A stretch of DNA of 64,000 bases, from the NCBI RefSeq assembly GCF_005239225.2, contig NC_133302.1, positions 62,001-126,000 on the forward strand, read 5' to 3'. Made by a program: the position numbers and the translations under genes. Positions 46,516 through 55,654 of this stretch are shown here, one piece after another. Numbering within the stretch: the first letter of the stretch is position 1; every line of letters starts with the position of its first letter. Under the pieces are notes generated by a model that saw only the letters and a list, made by a program, of their open reading frames with translations, searched no databases and had not been told where the DNA came from. The DNA comes from Populus alba (taxonomy: Eukaryota > Streptophyta > Magnoliopsida > Malpighiales > Salicaceae).

Positions 46516-49377
46516 TCATTCTTCATAGATTGGTTCAATTAACTCTACAGAAGCGGTGAGTTCTGCCGTCCAACCTTCATAGAAAGGTTTCAAACGATGC
46601 CCATTGACTTTGAGTATGTTGTTCGTTTCTAAACTTGTAATTTCAACTGCACCATAAGGAAAAACATTAGAAACAACAAATGGTCCAATCCAACGAGAGC
46701 TTAACTTTCCAGGAAAAAGTTTCAAACGCGAATGATAAAGAAGGACTTTGTCTCCAACATGAAACTCCTTTCTTGTAAGCATTCGGTCATGAAGATTCTT
46801 AGTCTTTTCTTTGTAAATCCTTGCATTCTCGTAAGCATCATTTTGAATCTCTTCCACCGTAATTCCAATCTTTTTAGGCACCAAAAGGATAGGCGCCACC
46901 CATTCACTATCCGTGATGGGGTAAATGACTCCTGCATCATGAAGGACAATTTGCAAATCTTGCAAATCCAATGTTGATTCATGCATGTTTTGGGGAACAC
47001 ATATATGCCTTTCCATCTCTTCTATCTTGGTAAAATCATAGTCATTGCTCAAAGCCATGCTTAATCCATACTCATCATCAAAATCACAAACTGGCTGCAC
47101 ACACTTATCAACTTGGTCATAACATGTGATAGAATAAACATTGCTATAAGGATATGTCATTGCATCATGAAAATTAAATTCAATTTTTTCATCTCCTACC
47201 TCCATAGACAAGGTATCCTTACCACAATCAATCTTTGTGTTGGCAGTTTTCAAGAATGGTCTCCCAAACAATACAGGAGTGCTGGTTGATGAATCACAAG
47301 AATCATGTTCCATATCAAGAATATAAAAGTCACATGGAATAACCAAACTATCAATCTTGACTAGGACATCTTCTATCACACCAAGTGGGTAAACAAAACT
47401 ACGATCCGCAAGTTGCATTACAATACTAGTTTTATTCAAAGGCTCTAGACTAAGAGAATCATAAACATGTTTAGGCATAACACTAATGGATGCACCTAAA
47501 TCGCATAAAGCTCTTTTAAAACTAGCATTACCAATAACACATGGGATAGTAAACGCACCTGGGTCTTTTTGTTTCAAAGGCAGATTCTTTTGAACAACAG
47601 CAGATACAACTTCACCCATACTTATCGTTTCATGACCTTTCAGTTTGAAAGCTCTCTTGGTAGTACACAACTCCTTCAAGAATTTGGCATACTTGGGAAT
47701 TTGCTTGATAACATCAAGCAAAGGAATGTTGAGTTCTACTTTCTTAAAAACCTCTAGAATCTCTTTTTCCTTGTCCTCTTTCTTTGACCTAGAAGAACTC
47801 ACGGGAAAGGGTGGAATTGTTGTAAAACTGGAATTCATTGAGTGAGGAGTTACCTTTGGAGTGTTGGTCTTTGTTTCAGTTTGTGGAGGAGAAGGATGAT
47901 GTATCTTCTTTGTACTCAATTCAGTTTCTATCTCTTCTTCTTCCTCCATCTCAATTTGTTTTGACCTTTTCTCTTCAAGTTCTTTCCCACTTCGCAACAT
48001 GATCGCACTAACATTCTCTTTTGGATTCAATGCTTGGGAGGGCAATTTTCCATTCATTTGTGCTTCCAATTTCCCCACACTTGAAGCTACTTGCCCCATT
48101 TGCTTTTCCAAGTTGTGAATACTTGACCTTGTTTCCTGTTGAAAAGACATGACATTTTGTTGCAAGGTAACAGTATTAGAAGCCAAAGTTTTCATCATCT
48201 CACGAAGATCATCATTGGATGACGACCCCATAACATTGGAGTTTGTGAATGGAGGGGGTTGTCTTGCTTGATAATTCTGTTGGGGCTGAAATCCATTGGG
48301 ATGGAATTGTCGGCCTTGATTGCCTTGTTGGGGTTGGTTCCCATATCGTAGGTTAGGATGATCTCTCCATCCAGGATTGTACGTGTGGGAAAAAGGATCA
48401 TACTTACGCTGAGGTTGTCCGTTGAATGCTCCATCAATTGCATGAGCTTGTTCAATGTAATCTTCTTGCATTGTTGGGCACATATTCGAAGCATGTCCTT
48501 GTGAGGAGCATATGCTACAAACTTTCACCTGCTGCACATTTCCACAAGCCAAAGAACGCACAAGAGAAGTAAGATCATTAACTTTATTTTCAAAGTTAGA
48601 AATACTTACCTCATTTACTCGTTTGTTGGAGAAGTCTCCACGAGTGCCAAATTGTTTTGAGTTGGCTGCCATGTTTGAGATCAATTGGCGTGCAGCCTCA
48701 GGTGTCTTATCTACCAATGCGCCTCCACTTGCAGCATCAATGATACTACGGTCAGTAGGCATCAATCCTTCATAGAAATATTGAATGAGTAGCTGATCGG
48801 GTATTTGATGATGAGGGCATTGAATACACAATTGCTCAAATCTTTCCCAATACTCTGAAAGTGTCTCTCCATGAGATTGCCGAATCCCACATATTTCTTT
48901 CCTTATGTTGGCAACTCGAGATGCTGGGAAATACTTCTCAAGGAAAATCTTCTTCATGGCGTTCCAAGTTCTAATAGATCCTGGGAGAATAGAGAAAAGC
49001 CATGCCTTTGCTGCCCCTTTTAAAGAGAAAGGGAAAGCTTTCAACTTAACTTGTTCTTCATCAACTCCATTCGGTTTCATGCCAACACAAACCATATGGA
49101 ACTCCTTGAGATGAGTATGAGGATCTTCTCCTGCAAGACCATTAAATGTTGGTAACAAATGTATAAAACCAGATTTGAGCTCAAAGTTTACATTATTGTC
49201 AATGTTTATGCACAATGGTTGATTCTCCACGTTAGGAGCAGCAAGCTCCTTGAGTGTTTGTTGTCGTGCAACCGCCATGGTGTTGAGGTGAACTTCCTTT
49301 CTTAACTTGCGTAAAGTGCTTTCTATTTCAAGATCAACCTGCACTAGACTCTGATTAGTAGAACGGGTTACTGGCAT
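46516..49377 (-). CDS. Gag-protease-integrase-tail fusion polyprotein (Athila-like)
   Basis: Open frame of 953 codons from ATG at 49375-49377; one more upstream codon in frame is TTG. N-terminal gag: FIHLLPTFNGLAGEDPHTHL, FPFSLKGAAKAWLFSILPGS, YWERFEQLCIQCPHHQIPDQ; zinc knuckle CSICSSQGHASNMC (near residue 290); Gln-rich and coiled linker; LNIPLLDVIKQIPKYAKFLK; retropepsin-like protease with CDLGASISVMP (about 624-634) and VLFGRPFL. The frame then reaches the start of reverse transcriptase (DSEWVAPILLVPKK) and passes at about residue 838 (near 46864) straight into the integrase C-terminus (EFHVGDKVLLYHSRLKLFPG, GRPF absent, KVNGHRLKPF). Thus RT, RNase H and the integrase core are missing by an in-frame deletion. 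Expected role: structural Gag and protease of a non-autonomous element. Confidence 0.9.
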   Translation of the reverse strand: MPVTRSTNQSLVQVDLEIESTLRKLRKEVHLNTMAVARQQTLKELAAPNVENQPLCINIDNNVNFELKSGFIHLLPTFNGLAGEDPHTHLKEFHMVCVGMKPNGVDEEQVKLKAFPFSLKGAAKAWLFSILPGSIRTWNAMKKIFLEKYFPASRVANIRKEICGIRQSHGETLSEYWERFEQLCIQCPHHQIPDQLLIQYFYEGLMPTDRSIIDAASGGALVDKTPEAARQLISNMAANSKQFGTRGDFSNKRVNEVSISNFENKVNDLTSLVRSLACGNVQQVKVCSICSSQGHASNMCPTMQEDYIEQAHAIDGAFNGQPQRKYDPFSHTYNPGWRDHPNLRYGNQPQQGNQGRQFHPNGFQPQQNYQARQPPPFTNSNVMGSSSNDDLREMMKTLASNTVTLQQNVMSFQQETRSSIHNLEKQMGQVASSVGKLEAQMNGKLPSQALNPKENVSAIMLRSGKELEEKRSKQIEMEEEEEIETELSTKKIHHPSPPQTETKTNTPKVTPHSMNSSFTTIPPFPVSSSRSKKEDKEKEILEVFKKVELNIPLLDVIKQIPKYAKFLKELCTTKRAFKLKGHETISMGEVVSAVVQKNLPLKQKDPGAFTIPCVIGNASFKRALCDLGASISVMPKHVYDSLSLEPLNKTSIVMQLADRSFVYPLGVIEDVLVKIDSLVIPCDFYILDMEHDSCDSSTSTPVLFGRPFLKTANTKIDCGKDTLSMEVGDEKIEFNFHDAMTYPYSNVYSITCYDQVDKCVQPVCDFDDEYGLSMALSNDYDFTKIEEMERHICVPQNMHESTLDLQDLQIVLHDAGVIYPITDSEWVAPILLVPKKIGITVEEIQNDAYENARIYKEKTKNLHDRMLTRKEFHVGDKVLLYHSRLKLFPGKLSSRWIGPFVVSNVFPYGAVEITSLETNNILKVNGHRLKPFYEGWTAELTASVELIEPIYEE

Positions 49378-49418
49378 CAATCGCTAAGAAAACTCAAAAG
49401 AAAGCAACCACACAAGCG

Positions 49419-49457
<39 letters not shown>

Positions 49458-49773
49458 CAAATTATATGAAAATCCTATGCTAGAAAACTAAAACTACCTA
49501 AAAACCTTAGAAAACAGTGAAATTTGGCCTCGATAGGGTGGGGCTAGTGGTGTACCACTAGTCTTGTTCAGAACGTCATTTCACTTCAGAAAAAGAAGGT
49601 TAGAAACCTAATTCCACAAACAATTCTGTCTTCAACAGTATCGCTGCGGCAAGTGAACAGTAACACCGCAAGCAAAAATTCTGTTTTTTTTTTCTTTTTT
49701 TTTTCAGAAATGTAAATAACAATCACAGAAACTAAAAATAACAGTACAAGCACAAGAATCAACTAAAATTACC

Positions 49774-49791
49774 TCCCCGGCAACGGCGCCA
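49774..49791 (-). promoter_or_regulatory. Primer-binding site of young element
   Basis: Minus-strand TGGCGCCGTTGCCGGGGA, five bases from the 5' LTR; identical to the site at 31951-31968. An (AAT)n microsatellite lies nearby at 49420-49456 in the leader. Confidence 0.9.
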
Positions 49792-49796
49792 AAATT

Positions 49797-51430
49797 TGTT
49801 GCGATGTCGCGGTCGCACAAATTAATTACCCTAGCTTAAAACACACAAGATAGTATAGAGCAAGCAAGGGGTCGATCCCACGAGGAAGTTTGAAGTTAGA
49901 TTTTTATGTTGTACGTTATGTAATTGGGGGGGGATTGATTTGAAATGATTTATACTATGGCAGAAATTAAACTAGCAAACAAAATCAATTGAAACTGAAA
50001 TATATCAAGAAAACAAACCTTGGTTGCAAGCACACATCCACCAACGGAAATTAGAACCGATCCTTGAAACGAAACTCCAGTTTATATCATGAATTTTATC
50101 TTTTCTTAATATTGGTTAATTAACGGATCCGCCGTATAACTAGCCCTAACCAACAAACAATCACAGTGTCCGCACTAATGATTTAATCCAATGGCAGCCT
50201 TAAGATCCAGATAAATTCATTAATCTTAACAACCAAGTTGTCAATTTGTGTTGCTATGATCGAATGTTCTCCCTAAGTTTAATAACGTAGTTCCGCTACA
50301 ATTATCAAGCTTAGTTGCTTCACAAGTTTATATACCACAACTCCGGTTTTGATATCAAACTTAGCAAAAGATTGTTCACAATAATAACTTAGAGTCCGCT
50401 CTAGCAATCATCAACAACAATCATAGGAAATATGCATAGGAAAACAAACATACTCATTCATAACATAAACTGAAAATAAAAGGAAGAATAAATCTCACGG
50501 TTCTTGAAATCCGAAGGTTTGTTGTGTCCTTGCAACCAAGAAAACGAGCTTAGCCTTGCATATCTATTGAACAACTACTCCTAAAGATGAAAGAATACAT
50601 AATTTCTGATTTGTAGAGAGGAGAGTTTGTGTTTCTTCACTTCTTCTTCTTCTTTTCTCTACCTCCTTCTACTCACCCTCTATTTATACACAAATTGTAA
50701 GTAAGAAAATATCAAAGCTCAAGTGTGAACATCAATAGATGGTGGTAGTGTGAAGGCTGCTGGCTGCTGGCTGCTGGCTGCTGGGTTGAGGTTGGTGGCT
50801 GCCATGAGGTTGGTGGCTGCCTTCCTTGACCTTCTAGAATATTTACTAGAGGAGCTAAATTGCTGGTCGGTTTGGATGCTTCTAGATGAAATTTGGATTC
50901 GTTTCTTCACGCAACCTGCTTGCTGGCAGAATTCAGCTGTCATCTTTGAAAAATCATATATCCCTCATATGACATCGTTTCTGGCTGAAATTTGGAGCGT
51001 TTATAGATATTTGAGTAAGGAATCCAACAAAATTGAGTTTGCATCAATTGGACTTCTGAAGCTCCAGATATTGAATTTTGAATGGGCAAAGGTCAACATT
51101 GGCAGACTGCGAGATTTGACTTTGAAGGATGTGATTTCCATGATCTTTCTCTTTTTATTTTTCTTGCATTACATTTCCAAAAAGGTATGGATGTTAGCTT
51201 TTTAATGCCACTAGAATCACTTCATTTCGATCTCTGGAACTCACGCTCTGCACAAAATACCGACTGAACGTCAAATCTGCCAATTACCTCCAATTTACTC
51301 CTTTTTGCATCTTTCATCCAAAAATACCTTCAAAACATAAAACAAAGAATATCAAGGCATTTTATATAAATAACATATGCAAAACACTAGTTAAATGCGG
51401 GTGAAACTATCGAATAATATGGTTACATCA
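49797..51430 (-). repeat. Right (5') LTR of young element
   Basis: 1634 bp, TGTTGCGATG to GGTTACATCA, followed by ATAAT. Same content as the left LTR apart from five small indels. Confidence 0.92.
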
Positions 51431-51906
51431 ATAATCCAAAATGCAACCCATAGTCATATGTTAAAGTGTGTGTGTGAAAATGAAGGTTTAAGAATACTTG
51501 TTAAATGAGTATATGAAGCAGAATCAAGTGATAACAATGCGAGAGTTTGTAAACCTGAATATTTCAAGAAGTATTATGATAGACCTTGCTAATGATACTT
51601 ACTAAGATGCGTCTCTAGAGTCAATAAAATTGACTCCATACTCTGCCATCCTAATAACAATTTTGTCAAATGGTTTTAATAATAGCAACAACAGTTAGTA
51701 AGTTAGTTTTTTTTTTTTACTTACTACTACCCTCCCCCCCCAACCAAAACGAGACATTGTCCTCAATGTCCTAAGGTAGAAAGATAGAGTATAGAAGACA
51801 TCACCTGAAACAGCGGACAATGACAAACCTAAAACACACTTAAACAAATATAAGAAGTAACAAAACAATATAATATGCTATTAATAAAACCAAAAGACAC
51901 AAGGTT
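51431..51906 (-). other. Element 3' spacer C, right part
   Basis: Continuation of the spacer cut at 43391. It has a T run near 51710, a C run near 51735 and the conserved hairpin at 51753-51770, then leads into the LOG-like frame. Confidence 0.7.
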
Positions 51907-52383
51907 TCACAGATGAAGGCTCAAATCTAATCTAAGCTTTTTACGGCTTTCCTTAGTTGACCAATCTAGGCAACTCATGCAGGGATCAATGACAAGGGTG
52001 AAAGATTGTAGTTGGTCAATCAATTGTTCAGCAGTAGCAGCAGAGATTATGATTTGTCGTGCCGAAGATGTTAGAAATTCATGTTCCACAGCTTGATCAA
52101 GGAAAGACAACAACTTATCATAAAAACCATTGACATTTAACAAACCTATAGGTTTATGGTGAGTGTGCAGTTGTGCCCAAGAGGAAATATGAAAGATCTC
52201 TTCCAATGTGCCCAGACCACCTGATAATCGGACCTTTACTTCAATCAACCAACGAATATCTTTAGGAATTCCATGATTCATTAACAACCTCAATCTTGCA
52301 CACCTAGCACGGTAAATTTTTGTAATCGCATTTGAAGGCAGAGCGGGAAAATACCTTTTCAACTTTTCAAGAGTGGTGTCCAT
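51907..52383 (-). CDS. LOG-like fusion ORF captured by retroelement, copy C (open)
   Basis: Open frame of 158 codons from ATG at 52381-52383. Residues from about 52 match the C-terminal half of LONELY GUY proteins: [19 protein letters not shown] (family PGGYGTLEE), [39 protein letters not shown], and the tail DWSTKESRKKLRLDLSL. LOG enzymes hydrolyse cytokinin riboside 5'-monophosphate to free cytokinin. Here the N-terminal half, with the substrate-binding and catalytic Arg region, is absent, and Pro of PGG is Ser, so activity is not expected. The first 50 residues (KRYFPALPSN, IYRARCARLRLLMNHGIPKD) are of unknown origin, perhaps retroelement. No intron interrupts the LOG part, which suggests capture from a spliced transcript. 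It lies between integrase and the 3' spacer on the same strand. Two broken copies exist (35019, 39446). Confidence 0.75.
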   Translation of the reverse strand: MDTTLEKLKRYFPALPSNAITKIYRARCARLRLLMNHGIPKDIRWLIEVKVRLSGGLGTLEEIFHISSWAQLHTHHKPIGLLNVNGFYDKLLSFLDQAVEHEFLTSSARQIIISAATAEQLIDQLQSFTLVIDPCMSCLDWSTKESRKKLRLDLSLHL

Positions 52384-52592
52384 TTTCAAAAAAAGAATTG
52401 GAGACGAGATTCAAAAAAGGGAGAAAGAGCACAGAATTGTACAAATATATACAGATATTAGTTATTTGGGAAACTGAAAGAACCGACTTATGTCACGGAG
52501 TACCGTTATCCGCCATTTGACCGGGGTGAGAGAGAGACTAGCAAAACAATAGATACACCAAAACAAAACACAAAACAATGTGAGAAAAAGAA

Positions 52593-53320
52593 TCAATCTT
52601 TATATACAGGATCACTCAATTCAATAGAGTCATTTTCAACTGAAAAATTGTCAAAATAAACTTTCAAACGATGCCTATTTACCTTGAAAACATTGTCATT
52701 CTTTGGATCCTCAATATCACAGGCCCCATATGGATACACATGTTTCACAATGAAAGGACCGCTCAATCTTGATCTTAATTTTCCAGGAAATAAATGGAGT
52801 CGAGAATTATAAAGCAAGACTTTTTCACCAACATTGAATGTTTTTCTCAATATTCTCTTGTCATGAAACTCTTTAATTCTTGCTTTATGAATTTTTGAAT
52901 TGTCATATGCATCATTTCTTATTTCCTCAAGCTCATTTATTTGAATTTAAAGCTTTAATAACCCAATAAGCTTTATGTTCAATTTCCACAGGCAAGTGAC
53001 AAGGTTTTCCATAGACTAGTCTATAAGGTGACATACTTAATGATGTTTTATAAGCAGTTCGATAAGCCCAAAGTGCATCATTAAGTCTTAAAGACCAGTC
53101 TTTCCTATTAGGGTTTACTATTTTCTCCAAGATTTGTTTGATCTCCCTATTAGCAAGCTCTATTTGTCCACTTGTCTGAGGGTGATAAGGGGTGGCAACT
53201 TTGTGTGTGATTCCATATTTCTTCATTAAAGAATCAAATGGCTTGTTGCAGAAATGTGTTCCACCATCACTTATCATGGCTCGAGGGATTCCAAATCGAC
53301 TCAAAATATTGTAAATTATA
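52593..53320 (-). pseudogene. Gypsy integrase C-terminal half, copy C
   Basis: Right part (52933-53304) begins [19 protein letters not shown] and runs through [13 protein letters not shown] to [14 protein letters not shown] 35-bp deletion between TTTGA repeats (near 52943) shifts the frame; the tail resumes at 52593-52850 ([19 protein letters not shown]). It lacks the N-terminal half like the other copies. The right end (TTGTAAATTATA) joins an LTR fragment at a different LTR position than in copies A and B. Confidence 0.87.
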
Positions 53321-54400
53321 AATCTAGATTAAGTATTTGTTTTACCAAGTGTTATGCAACATAAATCTAGATTAACCATTTAACAAGCAAAGTATTAAAG
53401 GTGAACAAGATAACAAATATAAAACATGTTAGTATCCAACGTTAAGGTCCATGTTAAGTTTATATTATACTTATTCTTACACCATTAGTGTACCCTTTTC
53501 ACCTTGACATAATTAACTTATCTAAACATAATGAAAAAAAGAAACATAAATGAACAAGAATAGAAGATAAATGAGAAAGAAGTTAACTAAATAAAGGAAA
53601 GGAAATGAAGTGCATGAACTTGATATTAATGAAAACAAAACATAAGCAATACAAAGAGAGAAAGAAAGAGCATGATCTTGATCTGAACACCAGATGCCTC
53701 AATACATGGTAAGTGCCTCCTTTTATAGGCCAAAATTTGGAACTATTGATTTGTTGACTAATTGATGAGTGGGTGGCCACATCTTGACTTGATGACAATC
53801 CTTATCTTCTTGTCTGAAAAAAACATCATTGCTAACATCATAATTTGCCCAGAATCCTCAGGAATGTTCTAGGAAATTGTCTCATCTTTCCAACAAAAAA
53901 AAGATGAGGTCATTTGGACTTCTAGAACTCAAGATATGGGATGACCACTAAATAGTGTTTGGGCTGCAAGACAGCTTCGGACTTCTTCGTTGTTCCTTCA
54001 ATTTGGACTTCAAAACGACCTTTTTAAATCTTGGGCTCCCATGAAAGTTGTAGGCCTTTGTCTTACCTTTCCATCCATATAAAATGGACCTAAATCCGAG
54101 ATCTAGAGCTCCTGATATGATCCAATTACCGAGCAATGTTCCGGTTTGGACTGCACCGACATCTCTTTTCTAAGTTTGGCCATCTCTTTGTCCTTTCACT
54201 TTCAATATTTAAACTCATCAATCAATCCTTTTATTTATGTGATAGGCCTGTATATAAGATGAACATTTACCATAAATTAAGGTATCTTATAATATCAAAC
54301 TTGTTATTATAAAACATGCTTTAGTTAAGAAGTTATTGATACTTCAAGTGCAAAATGATGATATAAAACCTTGATAAACATGCACTTTTAAGTACTAATT
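53321..54400 (-). repeat. Athila-like LTR, copy D (truncated)
   Basis: Right-hand part of the same LTR family, beginning near the AAATCTAGATTAA block and ending at AAGTACTAAT without the final CA, where satellite DNA starts. It carries more substitutions relative to A, B and C than those have among themselves. Confidence 0.78.
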
Positions 54401-55325
54401 ACTAAATTACTAGCTTCAGCTAATAACATCCTAGGTGGATAATCGAGATGAACAAATGATAATCGAAATGAATAAATGACTACCTTCGGCTAATAGCATT
54501 CCAAATGGATAATCAGGACGAAGAAATGACTAGCTTTAGCTAATCACATCGTAATGGATGACCTAGATGAAGAAAAAAAAAAAGAAGAAGAAGAATAAGA
54601 GAAAGAAGAAGAAACAGTTAATGGCACCCTAGTGGACAGCAAGATGAATAAATGATTGGCCTCGACTAATGGCTTCCCAAGAGGATTGTCGGATTTGAGT
54701 GTATGATTTAGTTTTAAGAAGAACTGATGTGGTCATGTATACTACGTTTGGATATACTAAGTATATGAAAGGACTATAATAGTTATGCTTTAACCACAAA
54801 AAAACACTAAATCGGCTAACGACATTCGAGATGAATGATTGGGTTTGAGTACTGAAATTAGCCTCGTTAATTGATGGATTAGTAACGGTGGTATTTACAT
54901 AAGTAAAGGGAAATTGAAGAATGATGCTTTTTGGTCCATGAATAAAATGTGACTTTAATCCTGTTTTATTATGTTTCTTAAATGGCTTATAATGTTGAAA
55001 ATTTCCTTGTATTGTAACAGGGACATCATACCAATATGGTGCCAAAGGAAATTCATTTCGTGGCTCACACATTTCAAAAAAGAATTATATACTCGCATAT
55101 TATGGGTGATATGAGTTCTGCATGAACGAACATGTAAATCACTTAATTAGTCATTCGGTCCCTTCTGTAAAAACTAGTAATTAAATATTGAAATGGAATA
55201 TGAATGATAATGTATGAACTCGTGATAATATGAGATTAGAACAAGAATGGAAATTATGAATAAGTCGAGATGATAAAAAAAATAAAATCCAGCGACTTTG
55301 GCCTTGAAAAGGTTGGGTCGTTACA
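54401..55325 (+). mobile_element. Truncated copy of the 3.4-kb LTR-like element
   Basis: Starts in degenerate 49-bp satellite (54404-54680, CTTCAGCTAATAACATCC and similar). It continues with blocks shared with 15950-16389 (AGGGACATCATACCAA; end GGTTGGGTCGTTACA at 55325). The 5' side is missing. No coding sequence; a 147-codon minus-strand frame (54629-55072) is not recognisable. Confidence 0.6.
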
Positions 55326-55334
55326 GTAACCATG

Positions 55335-55654
55335 TCGATGTTAGTAATCTTTACTAACATTATTAGTCACCCAATTTCTCGGGATCGACTAATCAATTTA
55401 GAAAATGTCAGCACCGATGAAACCTCATTGATACCATTAGCAATCCAAATCCGAATTGCTAATCAATGTCGTCTGAAATGCCGATACCAATGAAACCTCA
55501 TTGATACCATTAGCTATCCAAACCCGGATAGCTAATCAATGTCACCCTAAATGCCGGTACCAATGAAACCTCATTGATACCATTAGTTATCCACACCCGG
55601 ATAGCTAATCAATGTCACCCTAAATGCCGGTACCAATGAAACCTCATTGATACC
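55335..55654. repeat. 73-bp satellite, left part
   Basis: Tandem units of 73 bp (CCGGTACC or CCGATACC at 55481, 55554 and 55627), each with palindrome ATTAGCTATCC-6 nt-GGATAGCTAAT. The array is split by the solo LTR at 55655-57661 and continues to about 57705. Confidence 0.85.

Larger units (their letters stand above)
43392..51430 (-). mobile_element. Young non-autonomous Athila-like LTR retrotransposon
   Basis: 8039 bp, with LTRs at 43392-45032 and 49797-51430 and perfect 5-bp target duplication ATAAT (43387-43391 and 51431-51435). PBS at 49774-49791 and a polypurine tract next to 45032 show minus-strand orientation. By eye the LTRs differ only by five length changes (four of 1 bp, one of 3 bp) and no substitution, so the insertion is recent. 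The single ORF carries gag, protease and the integrase tail; reverse transcriptase, RNase H and the integrase core are deleted, so movement would need enzymes from a relative. Confidence 0.92.

Noticed and set aside
43387..51435. Same ATAAT duplication for the copia and the young Athila-like element taken as a shared event
   Set aside because: The elements belong to different superfamilies with different integrases and ages; a 5-bp AT-rich match is likely chance.
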